The notes under the pieces are model-generated. The model worked only from the letters and a program-made list of their open reading frames with translations. It made no database searches and was not told where the DNA came from. From assembly GCA_017964325.1 (NCBI GenBank), contig JAGCSE010000211.1, positions 1-15,186 on the forward strand: DNA of 15,186 nt, given 5' to 3'. Numbering within the stretch: the stretch's first letter is position 1; the number at the start of each line of letters is the position of its first letter. Below, one piece after another: positions 13,461-15,186 of this stretch. This stretch comes from Victivallales bacterium. Its GTDB lineage: Bacteria; Verrucomicrobiota; Lentisphaeria; Oligosphaerales; Oligosphaeraceae. Position numbers and translations under genes: made by a program.

Positions 13461-14345
13461 TTAAAAAGAGAACCACCGCGTCTTGTAGATTCGTGCCTTA
13501 TTTGGCAGCGTCCACTTGCGGTCGCCGTTCAACAGCATCACCGTATCGTTCCACCATTCTTCGTTTGGAATCTGCACAAGTTGTTCGCCAGTAACGGGAT
13601 GGATGCTGATGCTTTTGACGTTCCGCTTGCCCGAAAACTGACGAAACGTTCCGAGCATCGTGTCGAACTCCAGCACATCACGTCCCGTCAACAGCAGTTT
13701 GTTCTCCTTCTTGAGCAACACCAGATCATGTCCCGAATAGCCTTTTCCCAAATCAAATGATTGAACAGGAACAAGTTGCGGATTCTCGACATCGAAATTA
13801 TAGCGGAAGGCAACTAGCACATCAGCGCCAACCGCCCACACAAGACCATGAATCTGATCCCACACGACACCGTGCCCACCGGGGAATTTGTATGTAAACG
13901 TCTTATGCGGCGTCTTTTCGTCACCAATCCGCGTGAAGACTTTCAGCGTCGCGCCCGTGCTGGACGCCGTGATGACCGTTCCATCCGGCAGCAGTTCCGC
14001 CGAATGCGTGTTGCCGCCCGGATACGCCGTGAAGACGCTCTGCTTCGTCGCGACGTCGATCAACGCCATGCCGCCGCCGGAAGCCACGACCAATACCTGC
14101 TTTCCGTCGGAAACGCACTTCGCATCGCTCATGTTGTTGAACGCCCTGACTCGCTCCGGGGGGATGTTCGGATCGTCCTTCGGATTCCAATGCCAAAGAA
14201 TCGCTTCCGGCTTCGACCAGTCGCCGTTCGCGTCCATGATGAACACATCGCGCGTCTTCTGGTCTGAACACAGAATCTGATTGCGCAAATCCTTCCCGAA
14301 CACACACAATGTACAAAGCAAAACACTCACAAATAAACCTTTCAT
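13461..14345 (-). CDS. Secreted DUF6528-like (beta-propeller-type) protein, copy B
   Basis: 294 residues with a signal peptide (about 1-17, MKGLFVSVLLCTLCVFG). It has the same strand motifs as copy A in the same order: KDLRNQILCSDQ, GDWSKPEAILWHWNP, GGMALIDVATKQSVFT, HSAELLPDGTVITASSTG, HGVVWDQIHGLVWAVG, RYNFDVENPQL, GHDLVLL and VKSISIHPVTGEQLVQIP, ending WTLPNKARIYKTRWFSF. The frame is open 17 codons further upstream (14396), but that stretch overlaps the end of the preceding gene and the signal peptide begins at the ATG at 14345. Silent positions differ from copy A, so the duplication is not very recent. It lies 16 bp after the GH32/43-like gene. Function is unknown; the context suggests sugar use. 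Confidence 0.8.
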   Translation of the reverse strand: MKGLFVSVLLCTLCVFGKDLRNQILCSDQKTRDVFIMDANGDWSKPEAILWHWNPKDDPNIPPERVRAFNNMSDAKCVSDGKQVLVVASGGGMALIDVATKQSVFTAYPGGNTHSAELLPDGTVITASSTGATLKVFTRIGDEKTPHKTFTYKFPGGHGVVWDQIHGLVWAVGADVLVAFRYNFDVENPQLVPVQSFDLGKGYSGHDLVLLKKENKLLLTGRDVLEFDTMLGTFRQFSGKRNVKSISIHPVTGEQLVQIPNEEWWNDTVMLLNGDRKWTLPNKARIYKTRWFSF

Positions 14346-14361
14346 TTTTTTCTCTAAATTA

Positions 14362-15186
14362 TCAAGCCAACAACTCTTTGATTTCAATCTTATCAAACGC
14401 GATAGATTGCGAATCCACCGCCAATTCCAATCTCGACGGCTTCATTCGAACGCGATTCGATATAAGCGTCCTCTGTCCAGCGATTTCCACATCAACGACG
14501 GTGCAACGCATCTTCGGACTGTACCGCACGATCATCTTCAGCGTGAACATTCCTTTCAGCACATCGACGTTCTCCAGGCAGAAATTCTGGCTGCCCGCAT
14601 GGATGCCGTGCGACGCCTTCACGCCCCATCCCAACCGATCCTGCGGAATCGTTTTCAATCCTTCGCGAATGGTCTGGATTTCAGGATGGAAGCCGCCGTC
14701 CGTCCCGCAAGGCGAAATCTGCATCCGCTTCTTCGCGAAATCCAACTGGAATTCACAGCTCCGCGAAGGATTCTCCGCATCCATAAGACGCACGGCCAGA
14801 CGGCCTTCCGCCTGCGCATGAAGCGTCATCTCCACATAGACCGATTGACCCATTTCAAAACCGTACCCCAAGGGACGTCCAACCGTCACAACCGTATCCG
14901 CCACCTCATGCAACGTTTTTCCAGCCTTCGGCGCAAGTTCTTCCGGCCATTTCATGCCCAAACGACCGTCAGGATATTGAATCAATTCGCGAACGGCGAT
15001 GCAGCTTCCCCAACCGATGCCACTGAGCCAGCCGCCGATGATCATACGGTTGTCTTTGAACGGCGCCACCATCGGCACGGCCAGTCCGTCGTAGATGTCA
15101 TATCCCTGTGCGGCGGAATCGACGAACGGGTCGTCGCCTTTCGCCGTCCAGAAGCCTGTCACACCCATGAGAAGATAACGGAAACC
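14362..15186 (-). CDS. GH32/GH43-like glycoside hydrolase, C-terminal part (cut by window edge)
   Basis: 274 residues are visible and the frame is open through the right edge, so the N-terminal part is outside the window. The text YLLMGVTGFW, then YDIYDGLAVPMVAPFKDNR, GGWLSGIGWGSCIAVREL and YPDGRLGMKWPEELAP (about residues 4-85) resembles the last propeller blade of GH32-type enzymes (a W-G/S-W strand, then RE-L and DGRL...P..EL). The rest (about 90-274) looks like the all-beta C-terminal domain. The catalytic Asp/Glu residues would lie further upstream, so activity cannot be judged. It is the first gene here of a run with two DUF6528-like genes and GH5. An alternative is a non-catalytic propeller protein of the same clan. 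Confidence 0.6.
   Translation of the reverse strand, partial: GFRYLLMGVTGFWTAKGDDPFVDSAAQGYDIYDGLAVPMVAPFKDNRMIIGGWLSGIGWGSCIAVRELIQYPDGRLGMKWPEELAPKAGKTLHEVADTVVTVGRPLGYGFEMGQSVYVEMTLHAQAEGRLAVRLMDAENPSRSCEFQLDFAKKRMQISPCGTDGGFHPEIQTIREGLKTIPQDRLGWGVKASHGIHAGSQNFCLENVDVLKGMFTLKMIVRYSPKMRCTVVDVEIAGQRTLISNRVRMKPSRLELAVDSQSIAFDKIEIKELLA

Noticed and set aside
14346..14396. An N-terminal extension of DUF6528-like copy B
   Set aside because: It overlaps the end of the previous gene and would hide the signal peptide that starts at the ATG at 14345.

Overview
Every gene in this 15.2 kb window lies on the minus strand, so transcription runs from the right edge to the left. The base composition is balanced and coding density is high. 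The gene set is ordinary bacterial housekeeping (accA, mutS, cimA, a ribokinase, the start of carB, a short ArgA-type acetyltransferase) next to a small carbohydrate locus (a GH32/43-like fragment, two secreted DUF6528-like paralogues, a GH5 enzyme). An FatA-type acyl-ACP thioesterase and a LysM L,D-transpeptidase are also present. This mix suggests a Gram-negative anaerobe from a gut or similar habitat. My best guess is the PVC group (Lentisphaerota or Kiritimatiellota-like); no marker gene here proves it, so the placement is low confidence.

Layout in transcription order, right to left. (1) 15186-11239: the C-terminal part of a GH32/43-like protein, two tandem DUF6528-like secreted paralogues, and a GH5 enzyme with no signal peptide. 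The gaps are 16, 115 (wholly short-repeat DNA plus flanks, see below; 212 bp in all) and 33 bp, so this looks like one operon for handling carbohydrate. (2) 11218-8525: the acyl-ACP thioesterase, 20 bp after the GH5 gene, then a 180-bp gap with a stem-loop and a possible promoter/operator, then a PglK/MsbA-type ABC exporter. (3) 8422-4994: mutS and a ribokinase, 27 bp apart. (4) 4843-1962: citramalate synthase behind a very U-rich leader, then the L,D-transpeptidase. (5) 1900-406: accA, with a leader that could fold in two ways, then the short ArgA-type acetyltransferase. (6) The first 12 codons of carB at the left edge, behind a possible promoter.

The most unusual content is between the genes. 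There is a 25-unit, 9-bp CTAG-centred tandem array (162-386) between argA and the carB promoter. A 28-unit, 7-bp AATT-centred array (13262-13457) fills the gap between the two DUF6528 paralogues. Shorter heptamer runs of at least three sequence families (AATT type, TTAGTGG type, TTANNCT type) occur at 399-426, 4991-5018, 8452-8486, 8517-8537 and 12345-12365. Most of them start on, overlap or abut a stop codon, and one supplies the last codons of the ribokinase. I see no CRISPR, phage, insertion sequence, tRNA or rRNA. I found no clear novel multi-gene system; the stop-codon-associated heptamer repeats are the best candidate for something undescribed.
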